Shown piece after piece: positions 12,480 through 23,197 of a DNA stretch of 64,000 nt; positions within the stretch are counted from its first letter, which is position 1, and the number at the start of each line of letters is the position of its first letter. Both the position numbers and the translations under genes were made by a program. The DNA comes from Terebella lapidaria (Eukaryota; Annelida; Polychaeta; Terebellida; Terebellidae). The stretch lies in assembly GCA_949152475.1 (NCBI GenBank), contig OX424562.1, forward strand, positions 1,178,001 through 1,242,000, written 5' to 3'. The notes below the pieces were generated by a model. The model searched no databases. It was not told the DNA's origin and saw nothing but the letters and a program-made list of their open reading frames with translations.

Positions 12480-15400
12480 AATTATGATTCCATGTTTATC
12501 TAAATAGTATTTGTTCAATATCTATTTGAAGTGTATCGTTTTCTTGTCCATTTGGATAGTACTGATCCCAAGTCCATCTAACTAATACTCAATCCATGTC
12601 TATCTAGAAGGTACTTGTTCTTTTCTATCTAAAAGGTAATTGTTCCATCCTATTTGAATGGTACGGATTTCGCCTATCTAAATATTACTTGTTCCATGTC
12701 TATCTAAATGGTACTTGTTCAATGAACGTACTTGTTCCATGTCTATCTAAATAGTACTTGTTCAATGTTTATCTATACGGTACTGATTCCATGTCTATCT
12801 AAAAGGTACTTGTTCCATGTCTATTTGAATGGTACGGAGTCCATGTCTATCTAAATGGTACTTGTTCCATGTCTATCTAAATGGTACTTGTTCCATGTCT
12901 ATCTAAATGGTACTTGTTCCGTGTCTATCTAAATGGTACTTGTTCCATGTCTATCTAAAAGGTACTTGTTCCATGTCTATCTGAATGGTACTTGTTCCAT
13001 GTCTATCTAAATGGTACTTGTTCCATGTCTATCTAAATGGTACTTGTTCCATGTCTATCTAAATGGTACTTGTTCCGTGTCTATCTAAATGGTACAGATT
13101 CCATGTAAATCTATATGGTACTTGTTCCATGTCTATCTAAATGGTACTTGTTCCATGTCTATATAAAAAGTACTTGTTCCATGTCTATCTAAAAGGTACT
13201 TGTTCCATGTCTATCTAAATGGTACTTGTTCCGTGTCTATCTAAATGGTACAGATTCCATGTAAATCTAAAAGGTACTTGTTCCATGTCTATCTATATGG
13301 TACTTGTTCCATGTCTATATAAAAAGTACTTGTTCCATGTCTATCTAAAAGGTACTTGTTCCATGTCTATCTAAATGGTATTTGTTCCGTGTCTATCTAA
13401 ATAGTACTTGTTCCGTGTCTATCTAAAAGCTACTTGTTCCATGTCTATCTAAAAGCTACTTGTTCCATGTCTATCTATATGATACTTGTTCCATGTCTAT
13501 CTAAATGGTACTTGTTCCATGTCTATCTAAATGGTACTTGTTCCGTGTCTATCTAAATGGTACTTGTTCCATGTCTATCTAAAAGCTACTTGTTCCATGT
13601 CTATCTAAAAAGTACTTGTTCCATGTCTATCTAAATGGTACTTGTTCCGTGTCTATCTAAATAGTACTTGTTCCGTGTCTATCTAAAAGCTACTTGTTCC
13701 ATGTCTATCTAAATAGTACTTGTTCCATGTCTATCTGAATGGTACTTGTTCCATGTCTATCTAAATGGTACTTGTTCCGTGTCTATCTAAAAGCTACTTG
13801 TTCCATGTATATCTGAATGGTACTTGTTCCATGTCTATCTAAAAAGTACTTGTTCCATGTCTATCTAAAAGGTACTTGTTCCATGTCTATCTAAATGGTA
13901 CTTGTTCCATGTCTATCTAAATGGTACTTGTTCCATGTCTATCTAAATGGTACTTGTTCCATGTCTATCTAAATGGTACTTGTTCCATGTCTATATAAAA
14001 AGTACTTGTTCCATGTCTATCTAAATGGTACTTGTTCCATGTCTATCTAAATGGTACTTGTTCCATGTCTATCTAAATGGTACTTGTTCCATGTATATCT
14101 GAATGGTACTTGTTCCATGTCTATCTAAATAGTACTTGTTCCATGTCTATATAAAAAGTACTTGTTCCATGTCTATCTAAATGGTACTTGTTCCATGTCT
14201 ATCTAAAAGGTACTTGTTCCATGTCTATCTAAATGGTACTTGTTCCATGTCTATCTAAATAGTACTTGTTCCATGTCTATCTAAATGGTACTTGTTCCAT
14301 GTCTATCTAAATGGTACTTGTTCCATGTCTATCTAAATGGTACTTGTTCCATATATATCTGAATGGTACTTGTTCCATGTCTATCTAAATAGTACTTGTT
14401 CCATGTCTATATAAAAAGTACTTGTTCCATGTCTATCTAAAAAGTACTTGTTCCATGTCTATCTAAATGGTACTTGTTCCATGTATATCTGAATGGTACT
14501 TGTTCCATGTCTATCTAAATAGTACTTGTTCCATGTCTATCTAAATGGTACTTGTTCCATGTCTATCTGAATGGTACTTGTTCCATGTCTATCTAAATGG
14601 TACTTGTTCCGTGTCTATCTAAAAGCTACTTGTTCCATGTATATCTGAATGGTACTTGTTCCATGTCTATCTAAAAAGTACTTGTTCCATGTCTATCTAA
14701 AAGGTACTTGTTGCATGTCTATCTAAATGGTACTTGTTCCATGTCTATCTAAATGGTACTTGTTCCATGTCTACCTAAATGGTACTTGTTCCATGTCTAT
14801 CTAAATGGTACTTGTTCCATGTCTATATAAAAAGTACTTGTTCCATGTCTATCTAAATGGTACTTGTTCCATGTCTATCTAAATGGTACTTGTTCCATGT
14901 CTATCTAAATGGTACTTGTTCCATGTATATCTGAATGGTACTTGTTCCATGTCTATCTAAATAGTACTTGTTCCATGTCTATATAAAAAGTACTTGTTCC
15001 ATGTCTATCTAAATGGTACTTGTTCCATGTCTATCTAAAAGGTACTTGTTCCATGTCTATCTAAATGGTACTTGTTCCATGTCTATCTAAATAGTACTTG
15101 TTCCATGTCTATCTAAATGGTACTTGTTCCATGTCTATCTAAATGGTACTTGTTCCATGTCTATCTAAATGGTACTTGTTCCATATATATCTGAATGGTA
15201 CTTGTTCCATGTCTATCTAAATAGTACTTGTTCCATGTCTATATAAAAAGTACTTGTTCCATGTCTATCTAAATGGTACTTGTTCCATGTCTATCTAAAT
15301 GGTACTTGTTCCATGTATATCTGAATGGTACTTGTTCCATGTCTATCTAAATAGTACTTGTTCCATGTCTATCTAAATGGTACTTGTTCCATGTCTATCT

Positions 15401-15590
15401 AAATGGTACTTGTTCCATGTCTATCTGAATGGTACTTGTTTCGTGTCTATCTAAATGGTACTTGTTCCATTTCTATCTGAATGGTACTTGTGCCATTTCT
15501 ATCTAAATAGTACTGATTCCATGTTTATTTAAATGGTACTTGTTCCATGTCTATTTGAATGGTACTGATTCCAAGTCTATCTAAATAACT
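12480..15590 (+). repeat. 26-bp minisatellite, about 119 copies, with higher-order structure
   Basis: The unit is GGTACTTGTTCCATGTCTAT plus CTAAAT (26 bp). The first 250 bp and last 150 bp are degenerate, with variants such as GATTCCATGT and TTCAATGTTT, while the core is highly uniform, the usual picture of unequal exchange. Variant units recur in order: the CCATGTATATCTGAATGG variant at 13,803 recurs at 14,635, and the CCATATATAT variant at 14,349 recurs at 15,181. Both spacings are 832 bp, exactly 32 units, so a 32-unit block has been duplicated. A 26-bp unit shifts the frame each copy and meets a TAA every third unit, so the array cannot code for protein. Confidence 0.97.
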
Positions 15591-15599
15591 AGGACTATG

Positions 15600-16985
15600 C
15601 GCAATAGTTTCACACAAACTTGCGGCTCATACATTGACGTGTATTCATTATGTAATTTTGCCTTCTGATACGAGACACCAACACAGGTAAGACTGGCCTG
15701 CAGGGATATCTGTTTTATATATCCTCCTATCTTAATCATAATAAATTGAAATGTAACATGAAACAGGAAACAATATCATTATAACACGTCTTGCAGACAG
15801 TCTACACAAATGACACAATATTTTTACCGTTATACGCATGCGTTTTGACACATGTTGGCGGTTGGTAAAAACTCATTTTCAGTGATGTTTTCTGACAGTG
15901 TTACCTAGTTTGCCTGAGGCTAAAGGGGCGGATCCAGACTAAAAGAAGAGCATCTCATGCGGTGATGATTATCAAATAACTGAATCACTAGTTTATAATG
16001 ATTACCAGTTCACGACTGATCGATATTTCCAGTGATGCTCTGGTGTTGATTTTTTCGCAGTTTTCAGTGATAAACGGAAGGAAAGTAATAGCACGAAAAG
16101 GATTTTTTCACTGGGAAATGGCATATATTTTCTGTTATATGTGTCCGAGCTCAAGTGCTTCGAAGAATCAGACCTTTGAAAACAAACTCCGACTAAAGTT
16201 CGATTGTGGGTCATTTGTCTTATTGTTAGTCAGTTCCTATTTTGATTCGTACTTATATAAACTTTTTCGGTAATTGATTGATATATGTATCCAAGTACAC
16301 GATAAGGTTTTTATTACATCGAATGATAACTTACCATTTTAGTCATGGATAGTCGCGACTGTTTCCGATTTTTTTTTTCAAAGTCAGTTCAGCATCGGGT
16401 AAAGGGGAGAGAGGAACGAAGTTGATCATAGTCATCATACCATTTGCGGTTATTTACATCTGCGCTAGATCATGAATGCCCACATATTGTTGATGTTTGC
16501 ACAACAGAAGACTCAAATTGAATATTTTAGGATTCACCACAGTAATATACCACACACATACAAGTTTCAAGCAATAGGATTATTATTATTTTTTTGCATC
16601 ACAGATTTAAAACTGTGCCTTGCGAAACTACATATACAAGAGTGTTTTTCAGAATTCGCCAATAAGGAGATATATGGATGAAGTATAATCCTAGCGCTAG
16701 CACATATATAAATCATATGAACATATGTCACAATTGGGTAGCTATTCCAATAAATATTTCCAAAATATAAGCCAAATACAACAACGGACAAGAACAGAGA
16801 TATTATCAATGTTTTATGTGAAACGGAATGTGCCAATTGCATGGCCATTTTAAAAATGATACTGGGAAACAGAAACAGAAACTCCATACAATTGGTAGCA
16901 TTTACATCGATATGAACATGTCAGTCAAGGAAAAAGTAATGGGTACTTCAGGGAATTTGTTATGGCCAGAAAATGAGCTGATATG
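15600..16985. other. Unassigned AT-rich DNA
   Basis: No gene is supported. Several 60-106 codon frames on both strands overlap one another (16,002-16,273; 16,472-16,887) and carry no motif. No repeats with partners elsewhere in the window were noticed. Confidence 0.5.
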
Positions 16986-16989
16986 ACAT

Positions 16990-18315
16990 CTCTTTAAGTA
17001 TTGCTGATCCAATACTGTGGAATCGTCTTCCACATCATGTTAAGGCTAAACACACTTGTTTAGGATAGCTTACTAGTTCTAATAGGTTCATCCTATGCCA
17101 GTTAGTTATCTAGTCACAGTAAGTTTGTAATCAAGTCATGTATTTCAAATTCAATTTCTAGTAATTCTAGTGTTTTTAATTTTAGGTTACCGGACCTATG
17201 GTCCGATAACCTATTGGCATGGCGATGCGTCCGTCGTCCGTCGTCGGCGTTGTCCGTCCACATTTTTATCTTTAAAGTTTACAATCGGATCTTTCTGAAA
17301 TTTTGCACAAAAATACTTAAAAAATATTTCAAAAGGGGGTGATTTTTTAATTTCACATTTTTTTTTTCAAAATGGCGGCCATTTTTGTCAGAAAAATTCT
17401 GACTTTGGCCGTCCTTTTCTTAAAAACTATTCAGACAGTTTTGAGATTTTCATTTCAAAAGATGCCCTTACATACCTCTGTGATGTGTATAAGTTTCGTT
17501 GCCCCTGAATCGCCGGTCTGCGTGTGGCGGCCATTTAGAAGTTTTGACGGGTCGACGAAAAAATATTTTTTCGGTCCAAATGGCGTTACTATCCATTTTG
17601 GGCCATTTCTAGGCAAAAAAAGCAAACTTTTAACCCTTTGAAAAAATTGGTGGACTTCGGCCCTTTCTTCCCTCATAATTGGAGCTGCCAGAACTGTACT
17701 CATAGAACGCCTGAGGATAAAGCTTAGAAATTGGCACTTTCGAATGGGAAGTCATATATGGCGACTTGTGTGGTGACCTTGAATTTGACCTCTATAGCTG
17801 CCTCTATAGCTGAAATGCTTGCAGATATAGCTAATGTTTGCACTTTGAACATATAGTAAGACATATACATACAACTATGATGACCTTGAACTTGACCTCA
17901 GATGACCTTGGGTGCCAAATGTCTGACTCGTAATGTGTAAATTGGCCTGAGCGGTCTATACGCTTGCACCCAGTTATATCTTTGCATTATGAACATATAG
18001 AAAATCAAATACCGCACACGTACATGTAATGGTGACATTGAAGTTCACATGGATGACCTTGATTAGTAAATCTCACGGTCTGTTACTTGCCATTATCCAA
18101 ACCAAAATTGTTCGGTAACCTATCTTAGCCTTTGGGCTAATTTTTTGATCTACGTTTTTCATACATATTTACACATATACACATTCAGTTGTTTAAGTAC
18201 GTCTTTTTTCTACAATTATATTAGTTTTCAATCACTTTTCATATACAGCGTTTTAGAATGGTTTTACCAGTTAATGCGCTATATTAAGTTCACATTATCA
18301 ATAATATAATAAAAT
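16990..18315 (+). mobile_element. LINE 3' end (CR1/L2-like), split by another element
   Basis: In one plus-strand frame at about 17,004-17,070 the sequence encodes ADPILWNRLPHHVKAKHTCL, which is the conserved C-terminal LWN-LP motif of CR1/L2/Jockey-type LINEs. It is followed by 3' UTR-like DNA to 17,183. After the insertion at 17,184-18,137, AT-rich DNA resumes and ends in ATGCGCTATATTAAGTTCAC and an ATAATAATATAAT-like tail near 18,280-18,312, a common form of L2/CR1-type 3' end. Only about 30 codons of the protein remain. Confidence 0.65.
17184..18137. mobile_element. Non-autonomous terminal-inverted-repeat element, about 0.95 kb
   Basis: The left end AGGTTACCGGAC pairs with GTTCGGTAACCT at 18,110-18,121 as an inverted repeat. 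Each end also carries a small hairpin: GGACCTATGGTCC on the left and AGCCTTTGGGCT on the right. A possible 7-bp target duplication TAATTTT lies at 17,177-17,183 and 18,138-18,144. Just inside the left end is a CGTCCGTCGTCCGTCGTC run. The interior contains TGACCTTGAA-type repeats and no transposase. It interrupts a LINE 3' end, which supports mobility. Superfamily uncertain. Confidence 0.65.
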
Positions 18316-19277
18316 AGAAGTGTCGAAATTTACCAAATGCTCAACTAAGTGATGAGAGTGCGTCAATTTTCATGTGCGTAAGAAATGCAATATCAGCTGC
18401 AGCTGTAAAATCGACTTCTTTGAACATTACATTAGAAAAATGATTCCCTAATCTTTGTCTGTGAGAATTACACAAGGTTGAGTTCCGAAGGTGATCCTTA
18501 TGGTCTGTTCCATGAAAACCACTTGGGTTCTTGTGATTACACCGGATGAGAATGTGTGTGGTATCGCTCACCAAAGGGAATAATCTGCTCTTTGTATTGT
18601 GAAGATGGTCTACATTTGTTCTAACAGGATGTGTTGAAAACAACCAAATATGCAAATGTGTATTGATGTTTGTTATCACTGTATATCAACTACGGGATAG
18701 ATTAATCACACTTAATCAGGATTAAGCCATCAGAATTAGGGAAAGTGTCACCTATACCAATGGAATGTGTGATACTAACGACGCATTTGTGATGAATCTT
18801 AAAATACATTTAATGGGGTGCGCTAAATTAGATCCACTTTATCAACAAACCATTATGCATATTATACACGGATAATAGCCATGTCCCAACCAGATTAATC
18901 AGAATATGCAGAACAATAAACACCATTATGCAATATGATGCATGGCTTACTCAAGTATGTAGAAATTTAAATACTGATCTGGTAATTCTTGTTAAATGTT
19001 ATTGCGTTGTTCAATAGAAATATCATCACCGAGATGTCGAATCAATAGTTGGAAGGCCATAAGTCTTGGTAAAACAATTTGTATGTAATCTTGATGAGTG
19101 TGAATACAACTGAATGAGCACCAAGAAACGCATGCAAGTCTTCTTTACTGGAAAAAGGGAACAAACTGCTTCGTAAGGTAAGTGAAACGTTCCATCGTTG
19201 AGCAATACGTCTGAGAGGCTTTCATTTTTTTCTCACCATAGGTTTCCATGCCACTATCGACATATACTTCCAGGAAT
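18316..19277. other. Unassigned AT-rich DNA
   Basis: A 112-codon minus-strand frame (18,341-18,679) is His-rich and has no recognised domain. I do not regard it as a gene. Nothing else was identified. Confidence 0.45.
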
Positions 19278-20393
19278 GTTCATAGTCTCTGGACCATGAG
19301 AAGTTCCTCGTATTTAATGATTTGGTGATGAGACTACTTGACTAACTTAAAGAGTACTGGGGCTCGGAATCTTGGCACATTGATTAAAATGGCAGAAGTA
19401 TCATTTAAAGAGGGTGGGTGTTACATAAACATTACGATACAATCACAGATTGCAGACCCTCGCCCTTCCAGATTTAGTTTTACTAAAAATATATAGTTCA
19501 TGACCCTTACATTTTGTACCTGGACAATAATCGGGCATTTTGGTCGTAATATCATTGGTCATATATAAATTAGTCAGAAATTGGCCATTAAAAAAATACA
19601 CAAATTCATGGGAGAAATGATCATTAATCAAAGTAGTTATTTTTTCTATCTTGAAGATATTCTTGACCTGTCGACCACGACCTGAATTCTTGATACTGAC
19701 AACCCAAACTTCGCCAACTATCACAACTCTATACTGCATACTGTAATTCAACATTCTATTGTCGTATTGGGAATTACCAAATCTCGAAATACTACGATTC
19801 AGTGATTTCGGCTGATGACCCTTACATTTTCTACCTTGAGCGATAATGGGGGATTTCGATCATACGACCATCGGTCATACAGCAAATGATGGGAATTGAG
19901 CACTGAAAAATACAAAATTAATAAGGGAAATTGATCACTAATATAAGTTATTGCAACTTTTCGATTTTTATATTTTATCTGACCTTGACCTTGTCGTTCA
20001 ATATTGAGCTGTAACATTTCAGAGTATTGTTCCTATCATCCAACCACATCTCCTGAATGAAAATGGGTTAAAGCGAATGAAAACTAGCTTCAAAATATAA
20101 ATCCTTGAGTCTCAGAACACTCAAAAGTCGTATAATCGTGAACCCTATTTTTTTGACGTCGGGCGATAATGGAGGGTTTTCGTCGTATGACCATCGGTCG
20201 TACACCATACGATCAAGAATTGGCCGAAGAAAAATACAAAAATAGTTGGAAGAATTGATATCAAGTAGAACCCGAGTTAATGAAACTCTCGTGTTCTCAT
20301 TAAAAATTCTGACCCAGTTAATCATGTGATTTTAACTTTTTCCGTTGCCATGACAACCATTTTATCCGATTTTGACCAAATTTGAAGGAGACC
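19278..20393 (+). repeat. Tandem duplication unit 1 (1,116 bp)
   Basis: This block is repeated head-to-tail at 20,394-21,509 with about three substitutions seen on inspection (for example CCATACGATC against CCACACGATC). Both begin GTTCATAGTCTCTGGACCAT and end ATTTGAAGGAGACC. Within each unit are three diverged sub-repeats of about 320 bp, with related blocks around 19,500, 19,820 and 20,140. Three minus-strand open frames per unit share the phrase YDRWSYD-NPPLS in two of them, reflecting the sub-repeat rather than a gene. Confidence 0.95.
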
Positions 20394-21830
20394 GTTCATA
20401 GTCTCTGGACCATGAGAAGTTCCTCGTATTTAATGATTTGGTGATGAGACTACTTGACTAACTTAAAGAGTACTGGGGCTCGGAATCTTGGCACATTGAT
20501 TAAAATGGCAGAAGTATCATTTAAAGAGGGTGGGTGTTACATAAACATTACGATACAATCACAGATTGCAGACCCTCGCCCTTCCAGATTTAGTTTTACT
20601 AAAAATATATAGTTCATGACCCTTACATTTTGTACCTGGACAATAATCGGGCATTTTGGTCGTAATATCATTGGTCATATATAAATTAGTCAGAAATTGG
20701 CCATTAAAAAAATACACAAATTCATGGGAGAAATGATCATTAATCAAAGTAGTTATTTTTTCTATCTTGAAGATATTCTTGACCTGTCGACCACGACCTG
20801 AATTCTTGATACTGACAACCCAAACTTCGCCAACTATCACAACTCTATACTGCATACTGTAATTCAACATTCTATTGTCGTATTGGGAATTACCAAATCT
20901 CGAAATACTACGATTCAGTGATTTCGGCTGATGACCCTTACATTTTCTACCTTGAGCGATAATGGGGGATTTCGATCATACGACCATCGGTCATACAGCA
21001 AATGATGGGAATTGAGCACTGAAAAATACAAAATTAATAAGGGAAATTGATCACTAATATAAGTTATTGCAACTTTTCGATTTTTATCTTTTATCTGACC
21101 TTGACCTTGTCGTTCAATATTGAGCTGTAACATTTCAGAGTATTGTTCCTATCATCCAACCACATCTCCTGAATGAAAATGGGTTAAAGCGAATGAAAAC
21201 TAGCTTCAAAATATAAATCCTTGAGTCTCAGAACACTCAAAAGTCGTATAATCGTGAACCCTATTTTTTTGACGTCGGGCGATAATGGAGGGTTTTCGTC
21301 GTATGACCATCGGTCGTACACCACACGATCAAGAATTGGCCGAAGAAAAATACAAAAATAGTTGGAAGAATTGATATCAAGTAGAACCCGAGTTAATGAA
21401 ACTCTCGTGTTTTCATTAAAAATTCTGACCCAGTTAATCATGTGATTTTAACTTTTTCCGTTGCCATGACAACCATTTTATCCGATTTTGACCAAATTTG
21501 AAGGAGACCGCGCTTCAGTCCTATGAATTTCAGAACGATAGAACCGTTTGTCATTGAGTTATAAGCGCAGATAACCGAAATAACCTAAATCGTGAACCCT
21601 CAACTTCTCGACATCGGGAGATAATAGAGAATTTTAGTCGTACGACCATCGGCCGTAGACCATACGATCCAGAATTGGCCAAAGAAAAATACAAAGATAG
21701 TTGGAAGAAATAATATCAAGTGGGACTGGAGTTATAGCCAATTATGTGATTTTCACTTTTTCCGTTGCCATGGCAATAGTTTATATTCGATTTGGACAAA
21801 ATTTGAAGGAGACCGAGCCACTACCATAGC
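19498..21830 (-). repeat. Diverged satellite-like array (about 320-340 bp period)
   Basis: Blocks containing GATAATGG-type and CGTACGACCATCGG-type segments followed by GAATTGGCC and GAAAAATACAAA recur near 19,520, 19,840, 20,165, 20,640, 20,955, 21,280 and 21,620. Spacing is about 318-341 bp except where the 1,116-bp duplication junction resets it. Units are roughly 65-80% alike by eye. Function and family are unknown. Confidence 0.7.
20394..21509 (+). repeat. Tandem duplication unit 2 (1,116 bp)
   Basis: Head-to-tail copy of 19,278-20,393. After its end, sequence continues into one more diverged sub-repeat near 21,590-21,700. The original junction therefore lay inside a longer array, and the duplication created the abrupt GACC|GTTCATAG join at 20,393/20,394. 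Confidence 0.95.
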
Positions 21831-21881
21831 GCTTCAGCCCTATAACTTTCAGATTGATAAGGTTGTTTGTCTTTGGGTTAC

Positions 21882-22368
21882 ACACCCTGCAAAATATCTT
21901 AAGTCGATGACTGACCCAGTTCTTTTGTCCAGGGGTCAGGTCATGTTTTTGTCACCGACTTGGGGTGAGAATTTTTAGGCAGAAGATCGACACATGGTAA
22001 GAAAAATGCAATTTTTGCTATATAACGCATATATATAACAACTGAAGGGGATGATACGATGTCCGAGATACTACTGCTCATCCATGTACTTCACAAATAT
22101 TAGTAGCTGTTGATAATCCTCAGAAATAAGGTCTCTTTCGTCAATGTTTACCCCAATTCTGACACGGTGGTCACGTTCATCGTCAATTCAAAAACTTCTG
22201 GACATTGTATTCGAATATTTTTAACACGAGAGTTAAGTTAATCATCTCCGGTTTCATATATCTCATGCATATGCACAACTATATTGTAATTTTCAGTTAT
22301 ACCTAAATTACTCCACATGCTTGTCTTGTCACCGATTTGAGTCAAGTGTCACCGACTTAAGATGTTGT
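21882..22368 (+). mobile_element. Inverted-repeat DNA element, family E copy 2
   Basis: Same orientation as 6,911-7,335 and similar along most of its length, including CACCCTGCAAAATATCTTAA at the left and GTCACCGACTTAAGATGTTG at the right. The terminal inverted repeat is about 20 bp (ATCTTAAGTCGGTGAC). A second internal pair of CACCGACTT motifs lies about 60 bp inside the left end. No coding capacity. Confidence 0.8.
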
Positions 22369-22737
22369 CTTTCCAGAAAAGGACTGTTATCTCTCCATGA
22401 AAAAAGTGTAAAAGTGTAATAGCCACGGCCGATGTTCAATCAACGGTCTACATTGCAACATCATAATGCAAACGTTCATGTTGTTTTTTTTCCATAGTTA
22501 TGCTTGTATTCTCGATTGGAAAATGAGCGATAGCAATTCATAATGTGGTCCCAGTTATATTGTCGATAAACAATTATATCAATAACCCGGTCTTACGAAA
22601 TGTTGTTTGAATGTATACTGCGCAATATATTGCTAAGTACAGACCAGGATACCATGAATATGACACCGCTATAACCAAAAGAACTCATTGTACAGTTGAA
22701 TTCATTCAAGGAATGGGTATGTGAATGGGTCAAAATG
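22369..22737. other. Spacer between two facing family E copies
   Basis: This 369-bp AT-rich stretch has no gene or repeat partner that I could see. It lies between copy 2 (plus) and copy 3 (minus), so the whole of 21,882-23,197 could be two insertions or one compound fold-back unit. Confidence 0.5.
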
Positions 22738-23197
22738 TATACTTAAGTCGGTGACGCTTGACTCAAATCAGTGTCACGACGAGCATTTTGGGAATAACTG
22801 AAAAAATACAAAGTAGTTGTGAATATGCAAAGGATATACGAAACCTGAGATGGTTATCTTAACTCCTGTGTAGAGATTTTTGAAATACAATGTCCAGAAG
22901 TTTTCAAAAATGAAGATGAATGTGATCACCGTGTCAAAATTGGGGTAAATATCGGCGGAAGAAACCTCATTTCTGGGGAATATCAACGGCTACTATTATT
23001 TGCGGAGTACATAAATGAGCAGTAGTATCTCGGACATCTTATCACCACGCTCAGTTACTCTATGTATGCCTTATATTGCAGAAATTGAATTATTTTTACA
23101 ATGTGTCGATATTTCGTCCAAAAAAGCTGAACTCAAGTCGGTGACAATAACATGACCTGACCCCTAGACAAAAGAACTAGGTCAGTCACCGACTTTG
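22738..23197 (-). mobile_element. Inverted-repeat DNA element, family E copy 3
   Basis: Begins ACTTAAGTCGGTGACGCTTG and ends GGTCAGTCACCGACTT, the reverse complement arrangement of copies 1 and 2. Internal blocks such as TCGGACATC and ATGACCTGACCCCTAGAC match the reverse complement of the other copies. No transposase. Confidence 0.8.

Noticed and set aside
12480-15590. CRISPR-like array
   Set aside because: Repeats are contiguous 26-bp units with no unique spacers, in a eukaryotic setting; this is a minisatellite.
19443-21441. Six minus-strand open frames of 72-103 codons in matching pairs
   Set aside because: They are duplicated because the DNA is duplicated (1,116-bp unit). They have no domains and sit inside a non-coding repeat array.
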